64,000 bases of DNA, taken from Sinorhizobium psoraleae. Its GTDB lineage: Bacteria > Pseudomonadota > Alphaproteobacteria > Rhizobiales > Rhizobiaceae. The position numbers and the translations under genes are program-made. The stretch covers positions 310,001 to 374,000 of the forward strand of contig NZ_JABEKV010000001.1 of the NCBI RefSeq assembly GCF_013283645.1, written 5' to 3'. Of the stretch, positions 25,511-35,469 are shown in pieces; the stretch's first letter is position 1, and each line of letters begins with the position of its first letter. Under the pieces are notes generated by a model, which was not told the DNA's origin, ran no database searches, and saw nothing but the letters and a program-made list of their open reading frames with translations.

Positions 25511-25526
25511 TTAACAAATTCTTAAC
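25511..25526 (-). promoter_or_regulatory. Candidate full CtrA binding site before the basic exported protein gene
   Basis: TTAA at 25511 and TTAAC at 25522 are separated by exactly seven bases. It lies 25-40 bases upstream of the minus-strand start codon at 25486, and about 265 bases upstream of sdhC. Confidence 0.45.
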
Positions 25527-25789
25527 GCCATCCTGGGCCAAGCGAGGGCAAATGTCACGGATTTGCTTATGTTTTCTGCGCTTATCGTTAATTCGACCGA
25601 TGTCTTGGCAAGGCCGAAAAATGCCGCTTTTCGTCTAATCGATTTTATTTATTTTGCACGCAAACACACTTGTCGTTAAGCCTTATGGTGATTAAAGGTC
25701 CGGAAGACTGAATTGCGCACAATCGTGTGCGATACCGGACGAATGCGATCCAGTTTGGGCGTCGAATCCGGTCATTCCGTGAGGTTCCG
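25527..25789. promoter_or_regulatory. sdhC upstream region with inverted repeat
   Basis: AT-rich stretch at 25600-25660 is the probable promoter region, but no convincing -35/-10 pair was identified. CGCACA-ATCG-TGTGCG at 25716-25731 is a 6-bp inverted repeat about 60 bases before the sdhC start, possibly an operator or leader hairpin. A GAATC (GANTC) site is at 25764. Confidence 0.4.
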
Positions 25790-26185
25790 ATGACGAATGT
25801 CACAAGAAGCCGGCCGCTTTCGCCGCATCTTCAAATCTACAAACCCATCCCCACCATGGTGATGTCGATTGTGCACCGCATTACCGGCGGCGCGCTTTAT
25901 TTCGGCACGATCCTAGTCGCGTGGTGGCTGATCGCCGCGGCTTCCGGTGCGGCCTATTACGATTGGGTCAGCTGGCTCTTTGGCACGTTGATCGGCAAGC
26001 TCGTGCTCTTCGGCTACACCTGGACGCTGGTTCATCACATGCTCGGCGGTATTCGCCACTTCGTTTGGGACCTCGGCTACGGCTACGAGAAGCATTTCGC
26101 AACGAAGATGGCCAAGGCGACGATCGTCGGATCGGTGGCTCTGACGCTGCTGATCTGGATGATCGGCTATCTGGTCCGCTACTGA
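25790..26185 (+). CDS. sdhC: Succinate dehydrogenase cytochrome b556 subunit
   Basis: 131 residues, three membrane helices. It anchors complex II and helps bind heme b and quinone. RPLSPHLQIYKP (8-19), SIVHRITGG (26-34) and HHMLGGIRHFVWD (82-94, with the heme-ligand His) are diagnostic. ATG 25790 gives the family length; the in-frame upstream ATG at 25727 lies over the leader inverted repeat region and is rejected. First gene of sdhCDAB. Confidence 0.97.
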   Translation: MTNVTRSRPLSPHLQIYKPIPTMVMSIVHRITGGALYFGTILVAWWLIAAASGAAYYDWVSWLFGTLIGKLVLFGYTWTLVHHMLGGIRHFVWDLGYGYEKHFATKMAKATIVGSVALTLLIWMIGYLVRY

Positions 26186-26197
26186 GGGGGAATGAGG

Positions 26198-26578
26198 ATG
26201 GACATGCGCACACCTCTCGGCAAGGTTCGCGGCCTCGGCTCCGCCAAGGAGGGGACCGATCATTTCTGGCGCCAGCGCCTGACGGCCGTTTCCAACGTTC
26301 CGCTGCTGATCTTTTTCGTGTTCTTCGTTGCCCGCTACGCCGGCGCCCCGCATGCGGAGGTCGTCGCGGCGCTCTCCAATCCGTTTGTGGCGGTGATCAT
26401 GGGCCTCGTGCTCGTTTCGGCTCTCACACACATGAGAATCGGCATGCAGGTGATCATCGAAGACTACGTGCATGGCGAAGGCGCCAAGGTCGCTCTTCTC
26501 ATGCTCAACACATTTTTCGCGATCGCGATCGGCGGGCTCTGTCTTTTCGCCATCCTGAAGATCGCTTTTGCAGGGTAA
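26198..26578 (+). CDS. sdhD: Succinate dehydrogenase membrane anchor subunit
   Basis: 126 residues, three membrane helices. [21 protein letters not shown] is cut short here to [19 protein letters not shown] and is the conserved N-terminal contact with SdhB; the [20 protein letters not shown] region carries the expected His and the C-terminal signature. ATG 26198 (MDMRTPLG) is preferred to ATG 26192. It follows sdhC by 12 bases. Confidence 0.95.
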   Translation: MDMRTPLGKVRGLGSAKEGTDHFWRQRLTAVSNVPLLIFFVFFVARYAGAPHAEVVAALSNPFVAVIMGLVLVSALTHMRIGMQVIIEDYVHGEGAKVALLMLNTFFAIAIGGLCLFAILKIAFAG

Positions 26579-26585
26579 TTTCGTC

Positions 26586-28427
26586 ATGGCATCGATCAGT
26601 TCACCCGCTGCAAACGGCAAGGCCTACCAATATGTCGACCACGCCTTCGACGTCGTCGTCGTAGGTGCTGGCGGCGCTGGCTTGCGCGCCACGCTCGGCA
26701 TGGCCGAACAAGGCCTGAAGACAGCCTGCATCACCAAGGTCTTTCCGACGCGCTCGCACACCGTCGCCGCCCAGGGCGGCATCGCCGCGTCGCTGCAGAA
26801 CATGACGCCGGATAGCTGGCAGTGGCATCTGTACGACACCGTCAAGGGCTCCGACTGGCTCGGCGATGTTGATGCCATGCAGTATCTCACCATGGAAGCG
26901 CCGAAGGCGGTTTACGAGCTCGAGCACTATGGCGTGCCGTTCTCGCGCAACGAGGAAGGCAAGATCTACCAGCGGCCGTTCGGCGGTCATATGCAGAATT
27001 TTGGCGAAGGCCCGCCGGTGCAGCGCACCTGCGCCGTTGCCGACCGCACCGGCCATGCGATCCTGCACACGCTCTACGGCCAATCGCTCCGGAACAACGC
27101 CGAATTCTTCATCGAATATTTCGCCATCGATCTGATCATGTCGGACGACGGGCGCTGCACCGGCGTCGTTGCCTGGAACCTCGACGACGGCACGATCCAC
27201 CGCTTCTCGGCGAAGATGGTGGTGCTGGCGACCGGCGGTTACGGCCGCGCCTATTTCTCGGCGACCTCGGCGCATACATGCACCGGCGACGGCGGCGGCA
27301 TGATCGCCCGCGCCGGCCTGCCGCTCCAGGACATGGAGTTCGTGCAGTTCCACCCGACCGGCATTTACGGCTCGGGCTGTCTGATCACCGAAGGCGCGCG
27401 CGGCGAGGGCGGTTATCTCGTCAACGCCGAAGGCGAGCGCTTCATGGAGCGTTATGCCCCGTCAGCCAAGGATCTCGCCTCGCGCGACGTCGTTTCGCGC
27501 TGCATGACACTGGAAATCCGCGAGGGCCGCGGCGTAGGCAAGAACAAGGACCACATCTTCCTGCATCTCGACCACCTCGATCCGGCCGTGCTGCACGAGC
27601 GCCTGCCGGGCATTTCCGAGAGCGCGAAGATCTTTGCCGGTGTCGATGTCACCCGCGAGCCGATCCCGGTGCTGCCGACCGTCCACTACAACATGGGCGG
27701 CATCCCGACCAATTATTGGGGCGAGGTCCTGAATGCTGACGGTCAGAACCCCGAGCGCATCGCGCCCGGCCTGATGGCAGTCGGCGAAGCGGGCTGCGCC
27801 TCGGTCCACGGCGCCAACCGGCTCGGCTCCAACTCGCTGATCGATCTCGTCGTCTTCGGTCGCGCCGCGGCGATCCGCGCCGGCCAGATCATCGACCGCC
27901 AGGAATCGATCCCGGCGATCAACACGGCCGCCTGCGACCGCATCGTCGAGCGCTTCGACCGCCTGCGTCATGCCAATGGCAGGACGCCGACGGCGGTGCT
28001 GCGCGAAAAGATGCAGCGCGCCATGCAGGAGGACGCCGCCGTATTCCGCACGCAGGAATCGCTTGAATCCGGCTGCCGCCGTCTGTCGGAAATCTGGAAG
28101 GAACTTCCCGACGTCAAGGTCACCGACCGCTCGATGATCTGGAACTCGGACCTTGTCGAAACGCTTGAGTTGGAAAACCTGATGGCCAACGCCATCACCA
28201 CCATCTACGGCGCCGAAGCGCGCAAGGAGAGCCGCGGTTCGCATGCCCGCGAGGATTACACCGAAGGCCCGTTCGGCGGGCGCGACGATGTCAACTGGCG
28301 CAAGCATACGCTCGCCTGGGTCAATAACGCCGGCGACGTCCGGCTCGATTACCGCCCGGTTCACACCGACCTGATCGCCGAGGGCATCGATCCGATGAAG
28401 ATCGCCCCCAAGGCGCGCGTGTACTGA
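26586..28427 (+). CDS. sdhA: Succinate dehydrogenase flavoprotein subunit
   Basis: 613 residues. It oxidises succinate to fumarate with covalent FAD on the cytoplasmic side of complex [11 protein letters not shown] (28-36) binds FAD, and His58 in [11 protein letters not shown] is the FAD attachment residue. [11 protein letters not shown] and [11 protein letters not shown] are active-site motifs, and the C-terminal half is complete. ATG 26586 is chosen; the upstream in-frame start at 26568 overlaps sdhD. Confidence 0.98.
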   Translation: MASISSPAANGKAYQYVDHAFDVVVVGAGGAGLRATLGMAEQGLKTACITKVFPTRSHTVAAQGGIAASLQNMTPDSWQWHLYDTVKGSDWLGDVDAMQYLTMEAPKAVYELEHYGVPFSRNEEGKIYQRPFGGHMQNFGEGPPVQRTCAVADRTGHAILHTLYGQSLRNNAEFFIEYFAIDLIMSDDGRCTGVVAWNLDDGTIHRFSAKMVVLATGGYGRAYFSATSAHTCTGDGGGMIARAGLPLQDMEFVQFHPTGIYGSGCLITEGARGEGGYLVNAEGERFMERYAPSAKDLASRDVVSRCMTLEIREGRGVGKNKDHIFLHLDHLDPAVLHERLPGISESAKIFAGVDVTREPIPVLPTVHYNMGGIPTNYWGEVLNADGQNPERIAPGLMAVGEAGCASVHGANRLGSNSLIDLVVFGRAAAIRAGQIIDRQESIPAINTAACDRIVERFDRLRHANGRTPTAVLREKMQRAMQEDAAVFRTQESLESGCRRLSEIWKELPDVKVTDRSMIWNSDLVETLELENLMANAITTIYGAEARKESRGSHAREDYTEGPFGGRDDVNWRKHTLAWVNNAGDVRLDYRPVHTDLIAEGIDPMKIAPKARVY

Positions 28428-28444
28428 TCTCGAGGATTAAGGAC

Positions 28445-29224
28445 ATGGTTGAACTCGCTCTCCCCAAGAACTCGCAGATCACCGAAGGCAAGGTCTGGCC
28501 GAAGCCGGTCGGCGCGACGAACCTGCGCGAATACCGCGTCTATCGCTGGAACCCGGACGACGGTAAGAACCCGCGCGTCGACACCTACTATATCGACATC
28601 GACGACTGTGGCCCGATGGTGCTCGACGGTCTGCTCTACATCAAGAACAAGATCGATCCGACGCTGACGCTGCGCCGCTCCTGTCGCGAAGGCATCTGCG
28701 GCTCCTGCGCGATGAACATCGACGGCACCAACACGCTCGCCTGCACCAAGGGCATGGACGAGATCAAGGGAACGGTGAAGATCTATCCGCTGCCGCATAT
28801 GCCGGTGGTCAAGGATCTGGTGCCGGATCTCACCAATTTCTATGCCCAGCACCGCTCGATCGAGCCCTGGCTGAAGACGGTTTCGCCGACGCCGGCGAAG
28901 GAATGGAAGCAGAGCCACGAGGACCGTCAGAAGCTCGACGGCCTTTACGAGTGCATCCTGTGCGCTTGCTGCTCGACCTCCTGTCCGAGCTACTGGTGGA
29001 ACGGCGATCGTTATCTCGGTCCGGCCGTTCTCTTGCAGGCCTACCGCTGGCTGATCGACTCCAGAGACGAGGCGACCGGCGAGCGACTCGACAATCTCGA
29101 GGATCCGTTCCGGCTTTACCGCTGCCATACGATCATGAATTGCGCCCAGGCCTGTCCGAAGGGCCTCAACCCGGCCAAGGCGATCGGCGAAATCAAGAAG
29201 ATGCTGGTGGAGCGCAGGATCTGA
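28445..29224 (+). CDS. sdhB: Succinate dehydrogenase iron-sulfur subunit
   Basis: 259 residues. It carries electrons from FAD to quinone through three clusters: [2Fe-2S] ligands in [16 protein letters not shown] plus a later Cys, [4Fe-4S] ligands in [16 protein letters not shown] and [3Fe-4S]/[4Fe-4S] ligands in [18 protein letters not shown]. It closes the sdhCDAB operon 17 bases after sdhA. An R1 repeat begins four bases after its stop. Confidence 0.98.
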   Translation: MVELALPKNSQITEGKVWPKPVGATNLREYRVYRWNPDDGKNPRVDTYYIDIDDCGPMVLDGLLYIKNKIDPTLTLRRSCREGICGSCAMNIDGTNTLACTKGMDEIKGTVKIYPLPHMPVVKDLVPDLTNFYAQHRSIEPWLKTVSPTPAKEWKQSHEDRQKLDGLYECILCACCSTSCPSYWWNGDRYLGPAVLLQAYRWLIDSRDEATGERLDNLEDPFRLYRCHTIMNCAQACPKGLNPAKAIGEIKKMLVERRI

Positions 29225-29228
29225 TCCT

Positions 29229-29306
29229 AGAGCGCCGCTCGTCTTATGAGACGCGTAAGGGACGCTGTAGCACTTTGAATTGCTGCATGTATCCTTTGTC
29301 GGTTAC
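29229..29306 (-). repeat. Intergenic repeat R1 (RIME-like), copy 6, left side truncated
   Basis: On the minus strand: ATGCAGCAATTCAAAGTGCT linker, AGCGTCCCTTACGCGTC and a hairpin ending GAGCGGCGCTCTAG. Only the right edge of the first palindrome remains. It lies between sdhB and msrA. Confidence 0.75.
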
Positions 29307-29428
29307 GGCTTCGACGGCGGGCTTTCTGGCCCGCCGTTTGCGTATCACGAATTTCACGTCCACGTGTCGGCATTTGATTTGAAACTTTCGACGGTCCTCA
29401 TAGCTTTAGAATGGGATCGGAGATTGCG

Positions 29429-30025
29429 ATGAATCGTTTGTTGCTTGCACTTGCCGCCGGTTGTCTGATGGCCCTGCCGGCGCGGGCGGCCGAGCCGCAG
29501 TTCGCGCTGTTTGCCGGCGGCTGCTTCTGGTGCGTCGAGACCGATTTCGATGGTGTGCCCGGCGTTCTCGAGACGATTTCGGGCTACGCTGGTGGCGCGA
29601 GCGCAAATCCGACCTACGAGGACTACGTGAAGGGCGGTCATCGCGAAGTCGTCCAGATCAAGTTCGATCCGGACAGGGTTTCCTATTCAACGCTTGTCGC
29701 CGTGCTGTTTCACACGACCGACCCGACGGATGGCGGGGGTCAGTTCTGCGATCGCGGCTTTGCCTATACGACGGCGATCTACGCGCTCGACGAGAGGCAG
29801 GCCATGGACGCGAAGGCCGGAAAGATCAGGGCCGAAGCCGAACTCGGCAAGCCGATCGTCACGCCGGTCGAAGGCACCGCAAAATTCTGGCCGGCCGAGG
29901 ATTACCATCAGGACTTCGGCGCGCGAAACCCCATTCGCTACTGGTACTACAGGAACGGCTGCGGCAGGAACCGGGCGGTCGAGGCGCTCTGGGGTGACCG
30001 CGCCTATGCCGGGGTCAATCACTGA
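29429..30025 (+). CDS. msrA: Peptide methionine-S-sulfoxide reductase with signal peptide
   Basis: 198 residues. The N-terminal 21 residues (LLLALAAGCLMALPARA) form a signal peptide, so the enzyme probably acts in the periplasm. GGCFWCVETDFDGVPGV holds the catalytic Cys, and GGQFCDRGFAYTTAIYAL and EDYHQDF complete the MsrA active site. It reduces methionine-S-sulfoxide in proteins. Start ATG 29429 follows GGAG by seven bases. Most rhizobia carry several msrA copies, the others cytoplasmic. Confidence 0.92.
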   Translation: MNRLLLALAAGCLMALPARAAEPQFALFAGGCFWCVETDFDGVPGVLETISGYAGGASANPTYEDYVKGGHREVVQIKFDPDRVSYSTLVAVLFHTTDPTDGGGQFCDRGFAYTTAIYALDERQAMDAKAGKIRAEAELGKPIVTPVEGTAKFWPAEDYHQDFGARNPIRYWYYRNGCGRNRAVEALWGDRAYAGVNH

Positions 30026-30210
30026 TTGTGTTTACGCCGGCTGGAGTTTCGATGCTTCCGGAGTGTGCATTCCTCTTCGGACCAGCGTTTCAATCGTGCA
30101 ACAGGTACTGCTGAAATGCCTTCCCTTGATTTGACAGGTGGATTTGCTGTAGTTCGGCCATTATTATCGCGTTGCATCATGGTTCGGCGAAGATATCGGG
30201 GGTAAGAGAT

Positions 30211-30750
30211 ATGCGGGTTTTTCATGCGGCGGCGGGCCTGGCGGTTGTGCTTGCGCTGACCGGATGCCAGCGGACATCCATGGGTGGTTTCGGTTCTCAG
30301 GATGTTTCACCTGCTCCCCTGCAGGCCCAGCCCGTTCCGACGGTTTCGTCGAGCCAGCTCCCTGACCCGACGACGAACACTTCGCAGTTCCCCGCGGCAC
30401 CGACCGGCGGCGCTGCGGCACCCGGCGGCGCGCCGGCCGGCACGCAAGTTGCGGCGGCGCCCAACGCGCTCGACGTGACGAAGGAATCGATGGTTGGCAA
30501 TTGGCGCGTGTCGAGCGCCGGCAGTTCCTGCGACATGTTCCTGACGCTGACGAACCTTGGCAGTGGATCGCGCGGCGGCACACGCGGCTGCGCCGGCGAA
30601 CTGACGACGATGGGTTCCTGGGAAGTGGCCGGCAAGCAGGTCGTGCTCAAGGACCGGGGCGGCAGCCCGATCGCCCGCCTTTACAAGACGGCGGACGCGC
30701 GCTTCGATGGTTCGACCAACAGCGGGCAGCCGGTCAGCCTCAGCCGCTGA
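30211..30750 (+). CDS. Omp19-like outer-membrane lipoprotein, protease inhibitor Inh/Omp19 family
   Basis: 179 residues. The lipobox LALTGC (residues 14-19) predicts lipidation at Cys19. A Pro/Ala/Gln-rich linker (about 30-90) leads to a compact beta-barrel domain ([39 protein letters not shown]) as in Brucella Omp19, which inhibits proteases. GGGGGTAAGAG precedes ATG 30211. Function here is inferred from the family. Confidence 0.85.
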   Translation: MRVFHAAAGLAVVLALTGCQRTSMGGFGSQDVSPAPLQAQPVPTVSSSQLPDPTTNTSQFPAAPTGGAAAPGGAPAGTQVAAAPNALDVTKESMVGNWRVSSAGSSCDMFLTLTNLGSGSRGGTRGCAGELTTMGSWEVAGKQVVLKDRGGSPIARLYKTADARFDGSTNSGQPVSLSR

Positions 30751-30867
30751 CGGCCGTTAACGTCCGGCCCTGGGCCGGATACGACGCGGGATGAGGACGT
30801 GTGAGCAGGTTTCGCTCGTCCCGCGCCTCTCTCGCCGGAATTGTTCCTTGCTCACCTTGGGTGCCGC

Positions 30868-32019
30868 GTGCTCAACCCAGACGACAGCATTCTCCACAAA
30901 CTCGAAACGCTCGTCACCACTGGCGAACGCCAGCGCGATCCGGCGCAATTGCTGATCGCCCGGCGGCTCGACCACCTGACGGCGGAACTGCTCGCCAGCA
31001 GGCCGTCGCGCAAGTCCAACGCGCTTGGCTGGCTTTTCGCCTCGCGCAAGAAGGACCACGCTCCGGTCAAGGGGCTTTACATCCATGGTGGCGTTGGGCG
31101 CGGCAAGACGATGCTGATGGACATGTTCTTCGACGCCGTGCCGATCCAGCGCAAGCGTCGAGCGCATTTCCACGAGTTCATGGCGGATGTGCACGAGCGC
31201 ATCTACAAGCATCGCCAGAAACTCAAGAACGGCGAGACGAAGCAGGCCGACCCGATCCCGCCGGTCGCCTCCGAGCTCTTCGGCGAGGCGCGGCTGCTGT
31301 GCTTCGATGAATTCTCGGTCACCGACATTGCCGACGCGATGATCCTGGCGCGCCTCTTCGGAGAACTTTTTGCCAAGGGCTGCGTGCTCGTCGCGACATC
31401 GAACGTCGAGCCGAGCGATCTTTACCGCGATGGCCTCAATCGTGGCCTCTTTCTCCCTTTCATCGACCTGCTGAAGGCGAACGCGGAGATCATCTCGCTC
31501 GATACCGAGACGGATTACCGGCTGCAGAAGACGGATGGAAATCCGGTCTGGCTTTCGCCGCTCGGTCCGGAGGCGGAAGCCGCGATGGACCGCGCCTGGT
31601 ATCGCGAGACCGGCGGAGCACCCGAAGCCCCGGCGGAAATCAGCCGCAAGGGGCGCAAGATCCACGTGCCATCGGCGTCCGGCCGAAGCGCCCGTTTCAC
31701 CTTTGCCGACCTCTGCGGGCAGCCGCTTGGTGCCGCCGACTACCTCGCCATCCTGGCGCAATACAGCACGATCTTTGTCGATCACGTTCCGCATCTGGGA
31801 CCCCACCTGCGCAACGAGACCAAGCGGTTCATCATCCTCGTCGATACCCTTTACGACCAGGGCGCGCGCCTCTTTGCCTCCGCCGCGGCCGAACCGCAGC
31901 AGCTGCTGACCGCTAGAAAGGGAACGGAAGGCTTCGAATTCGACCGCACCGTATCGCGTCTGATCGAGATGCAAAGCGAGGAATATGCGGCGCAACATCC
32001 GGCGAGAACGGCTGTTTGA
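30868..32019 (+). CDS. zapE: AFG1-like ATPase, cell division protein ZapE
   Basis: About 383 residues from GTG 30868; TTG 30841 would add nine residues and cannot be excluded. Walker A is HGGVGRGKTMLMD, Walker B LLCFDEFSV, and the sensor region LVATSNVEPSDLY follows. The middle KANAEIISLDTETDYRLQ is typical of the family. ZapE binds FtsZ in E. coli; mitochondrial AFG1 relatives help complex IV assembly, so the alphaproteobacterial role may be either. It sits just upstream of the mdh-suc operon. Confidence 0.88.
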   Translation: MLNPDDSILHKLETLVTTGERQRDPAQLLIARRLDHLTAELLASRPSRKSNALGWLFASRKKDHAPVKGLYIHGGVGRGKTMLMDMFFDAVPIQRKRRAHFHEFMADVHERIYKHRQKLKNGETKQADPIPPVASELFGEARLLCFDEFSVTDIADAMILARLFGELFAKGCVLVATSNVEPSDLYRDGLNRGLFLPFIDLLKANAEIISLDTETDYRLQKTDGNPVWLSPLGPEAEAAMDRAWYRETGGAPEAPAEISRKGRKIHVPSASGRSARFTFADLCGQPLGAADYLAILAQYSTIFVDHVPHLGPHLRNETKRFIILVDTLYDQGARLFASAAAEPQQLLTARKGTEGFEFDRTVSRLIEMQSEEYAAQHPARTAV

Positions 32020-32036
32020 TGACGCAACCGTTACAT

Positions 32037-32063
32037 AAAATCTTACGTTTACGTAAGAATTTT
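32037..32063. promoter_or_regulatory. Inverted repeat between zapE and mdh (operator or zapE terminator)
   Basis: CTTACGT-TT-ACGTAAG with flanking T/A and AAA/TTT pairs, 18 bases after the zapE stop and followed by TTTT. It could terminate zapE or be a regulator site ahead of the mdh promoter. Confidence 0.5.
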
Positions 32064-32076
32064 ATGATCTAACCGA

Positions 32077-33167
<1,091 letters not shown>

Positions 33168-33200
33168 CCGCCATCCGGCCAATCAGACAGGAATAACCCC

Positions 33201-34397
33201 ATGAACATTCATGAATATCAGGCCAAGGCTCTCTTGAAGAGCTATGGCGCGCCGGTCGCCGAAGGCGTCGCGATCTTCTCCGCCGACGAAGCGGAAGCCG
33301 CTGCGAAGAAGCTGCCGGGACCGCTCTACGTCGTGAAGAGCCAGATCCACGCCGGTGGTCGCGGCAAGGGCAAGTTCAAGGAACTCGGCCCCGACGCCAA
33401 GGGCGGCGTGCGGCTCGCAAAATCCGTCGACGAAGTTGTGGCGAACGCCAAGGAGATGCTTGGCAACACGCTGGTGACCAAGCAGACCGGTCCGGCCGGC
33501 AAGCAGGTCAACCGCCTCTACATCGAGGACGGCGCCGACATCGACCGCGAACTCTACCTCTCGATCCTCGTCGATCGCTCCATCGGCCAGGTTGCCTTCG
33601 TCGTTTCGACCGAGGGCGGCATGGACATCGAAGCGGTTGCCGAGCACACGCCGGAGAAGATCGTTACTGTCGCGATCGACCCGGACAAGGGCGTCACCGC
33701 GGAAAACCTGAAGACGCTCGCCGACGCGCTGAAACTCGAAGGCGAAGCGCGTGCCGATGCTGAAAAGCTCTTCCCGATCCTCTACAAGGCCTTCGTCGAG
33801 AAGGACATGAGCCTGCTGGAGGTCAATCCGCTTATCGTCATGAAGAACGGCCGCATGCGCGTGCTCGACGCCAAGGTCTCCTTCGACGGTAACGCGCTGT
33901 TCCGCCACGAGGACGTGGTCGCCCTGCGCGACACGACGGAAGAGGACGAGAAGGAAATCGAAGCCTCCAAGCATGACCTCGCCTATGTCGCTCTCGACGG
34001 CAACATCGGCTGCATGGTTAACGGCGCCGGGCTTGCCATGGCGACCATGGACATCATCAAGCTCTATGGTGCGGAGCCCGCGAACTTCCTCGACGTCGGT
34101 GGTGGCGCTTCGAAGGAAAAGGTGACGCACGCCTTCAAGATCATCACTGCCGATCCGGCCGTGAAGGGCATTCTCGTCAACATTTTCGGTGGCATCATGA
34201 AGTGCGACGTCATCGCTGAAGGCGTGCTCGCCGCCGTCAAGGAAGTGGGTCTCAAGGTGCCGCTCGTCGTTCGCCTCGAAGGCACGAATGTCGAGCTTGG
34301 CAAGAAGATCATCAATGAATCGGGCCTCAACGTCATCTCCGCCGATGATCTGGACGATGCCGCCCAGAAGATCGTTGCAGCCGTGAAGGGAGCCTGA
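33201..34397 (+). CDS. sucC: Succinyl-CoA synthetase beta subunit (ADP-forming)
   Basis: 398 residues with an N-terminal ATP-grasp domain and C-terminal CoA-ligase domain. [33 protein letters not shown] and [16 protein letters not shown] are characteristic. It binds nucleotide and succinate, and works with SucD in substrate-level phosphorylation. It lies 33 bases after mdh and five before sucD. Confidence 0.98.
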   Translation: MNIHEYQAKALLKSYGAPVAEGVAIFSADEAEAAAKKLPGPLYVVKSQIHAGGRGKGKFKELGPDAKGGVRLAKSVDEVVANAKEMLGNTLVTKQTGPAGKQVNRLYIEDGADIDRELYLSILVDRSIGQVAFVVSTEGGMDIEAVAEHTPEKIVTVAIDPDKGVTAENLKTLADALKLEGEARADAEKLFPILYKAFVEKDMSLLEVNPLIVMKNGRMRVLDAKVSFDGNALFRHEDVVALRDTTEEDEKEIEASKHDLAYVALDGNIGCMVNGAGLAMATMDIIKLYGAEPANFLDVGGGASKEKVTHAFKIITADPAVKGILVNIFGGIMKCDVIAEGVLAAVKEVGLKVPLVVRLEGTNVELGKKIINESGLNVISADDLDDAAQKIVAAVKGA

Positions 34398-34402
34398 GGC
34401 CG

Positions 34403-35305
34403 ATGTCCATCCTGATCAACAAAGACACCAAGGTCCTGGTTCAGGGCCTGACCGGCAAGACCGGTACCTTCCACACCGAGCAGGCGCTCGCCTATAACGG
34501 CACGAAGGTGGTCGGCGGTATTCACCCGAAGAAGGGTGGCGAGACCTGGACCGGCGCCAAGGGCGAGCAACTCCCGATCTTCGCGTCCGTTGCCGAAGGC
34601 CGTGACGCGACCGGCGCCAATGCATCGGTCATCTATGTGCCGCCGGCAGGCGCTGCCGCCGCGATCATCGAGGCGATCGACGCGGAAATTCCGCTGATCG
34701 TCTGCATCACCGAAGGCATCCCGGTCGCCGACATGGTCAAGGTCAAGGCGCGGCTCGAGAAGTCGTCCTCGCGCCTCATCGGCCCGAACTGCCCGGGCGT
34801 GCTGACCCCGAACGAATGCAAGATCGGCATCATGCCGGGCAATATCTTCCGCAAGGGCTCGGTCGGCGTTCTGTCGCGCTCCGGTACGCTCACCTACGAG
34901 GCCGTTTTCCAGACCACCAACGAAGGTCTCGGCCAGACGACCGCTGTCGGCATCGGGGGCGATCCGGTCAAGGGCACCGAATTCATCGACGTGCTCGAAA
35001 TGTTCCTTGCCGACGACGAGACTAAGTCGATCATCATGATCGGCGAGATCGGCGGCTCGGCTGAAGAGGACGCGGCGCAATTCCTGAAGGACGAGGCCAA
35101 GCGCGGGCGCAAGAAGCCGATGGTCGGCTTCATCGCCGGCCGCACGGCTCCCCCCGGCCGCACGATGGGCCATGCCGGCGCGGTCATTTCCGGCGGCAAG
35201 GGCGGCGCGGAAGACAAGATCGCGGCGATGGAATCGGCCGGTATCCGCGTCTCGCCGTCGCCGGCACGCCTCGGCAAGACGCTGGTCGAAGTCCTGAAGG
35301 GCTGA
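34403..35305 (+). CDS. sucD: Succinyl-CoA synthetase alpha subunit
   Basis: 300 residues. The phosphorylated histidine is His257 in [14 protein letters not shown]. The N-terminal Rossmann part has [17 protein letters not shown] and [11 protein letters not shown] for CoA, and [12 protein letters not shown] is conserved. It forms the alpha-beta synthetase with SucC. Confidence 0.98.
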   Translation: MSILINKDTKVLVQGLTGKTGTFHTEQALAYNGTKVVGGIHPKKGGETWTGAKGEQLPIFASVAEGRDATGANASVIYVPPAGAAAAIIEAIDAEIPLIVCITEGIPVADMVKVKARLEKSSSRLIGPNCPGVLTPNECKIGIMPGNIFRKGSVGVLSRSGTLTYEAVFQTTNEGLGQTTAVGIGGDPVKGTEFIDVLEMFLADDETKSIIMIGEIGGSAEEDAAQFLKDEAKRGRKKPMVGFIAGRTAPPGRTMGHAGAVISGGKGGAEDKIAAMESAGIRVSPSPARLGKTLVEVLKG

Positions 35306-35439
35306 GGCCCCGATAGCGAGGCTCGGGGCCGGCGCCGAGTGCCGGCCCTCAGCCGAACCAATTTATGACGCAAGCTTGGCGCACTAGAAGCGCCGAATAA
35401 ACGTGAACGACCGGGAAGACCCGGCATCCAACTTTAGTC

Positions 35440-35469
35440 AGGAGGCGAACCAAGGGTTCGCGAGAGACC
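35440..35469 (+). promoter_or_regulatory. sucA leader: Shine-Dalgarno separated from the start by a hairpin
   Basis: AGGAGG at 35440-35445 is the only strong Shine-Dalgarno, but it lies about 25 bases from ATG 35470. Between them GCGAACC (35445-35451) and GGTTCGC (35455-35461) form a perfect 7-bp stem with loop AAG. Folding it leaves eight unpaired bases between the stem and ATG, bringing AGGAG to a normal distance. Confidence 0.5.
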
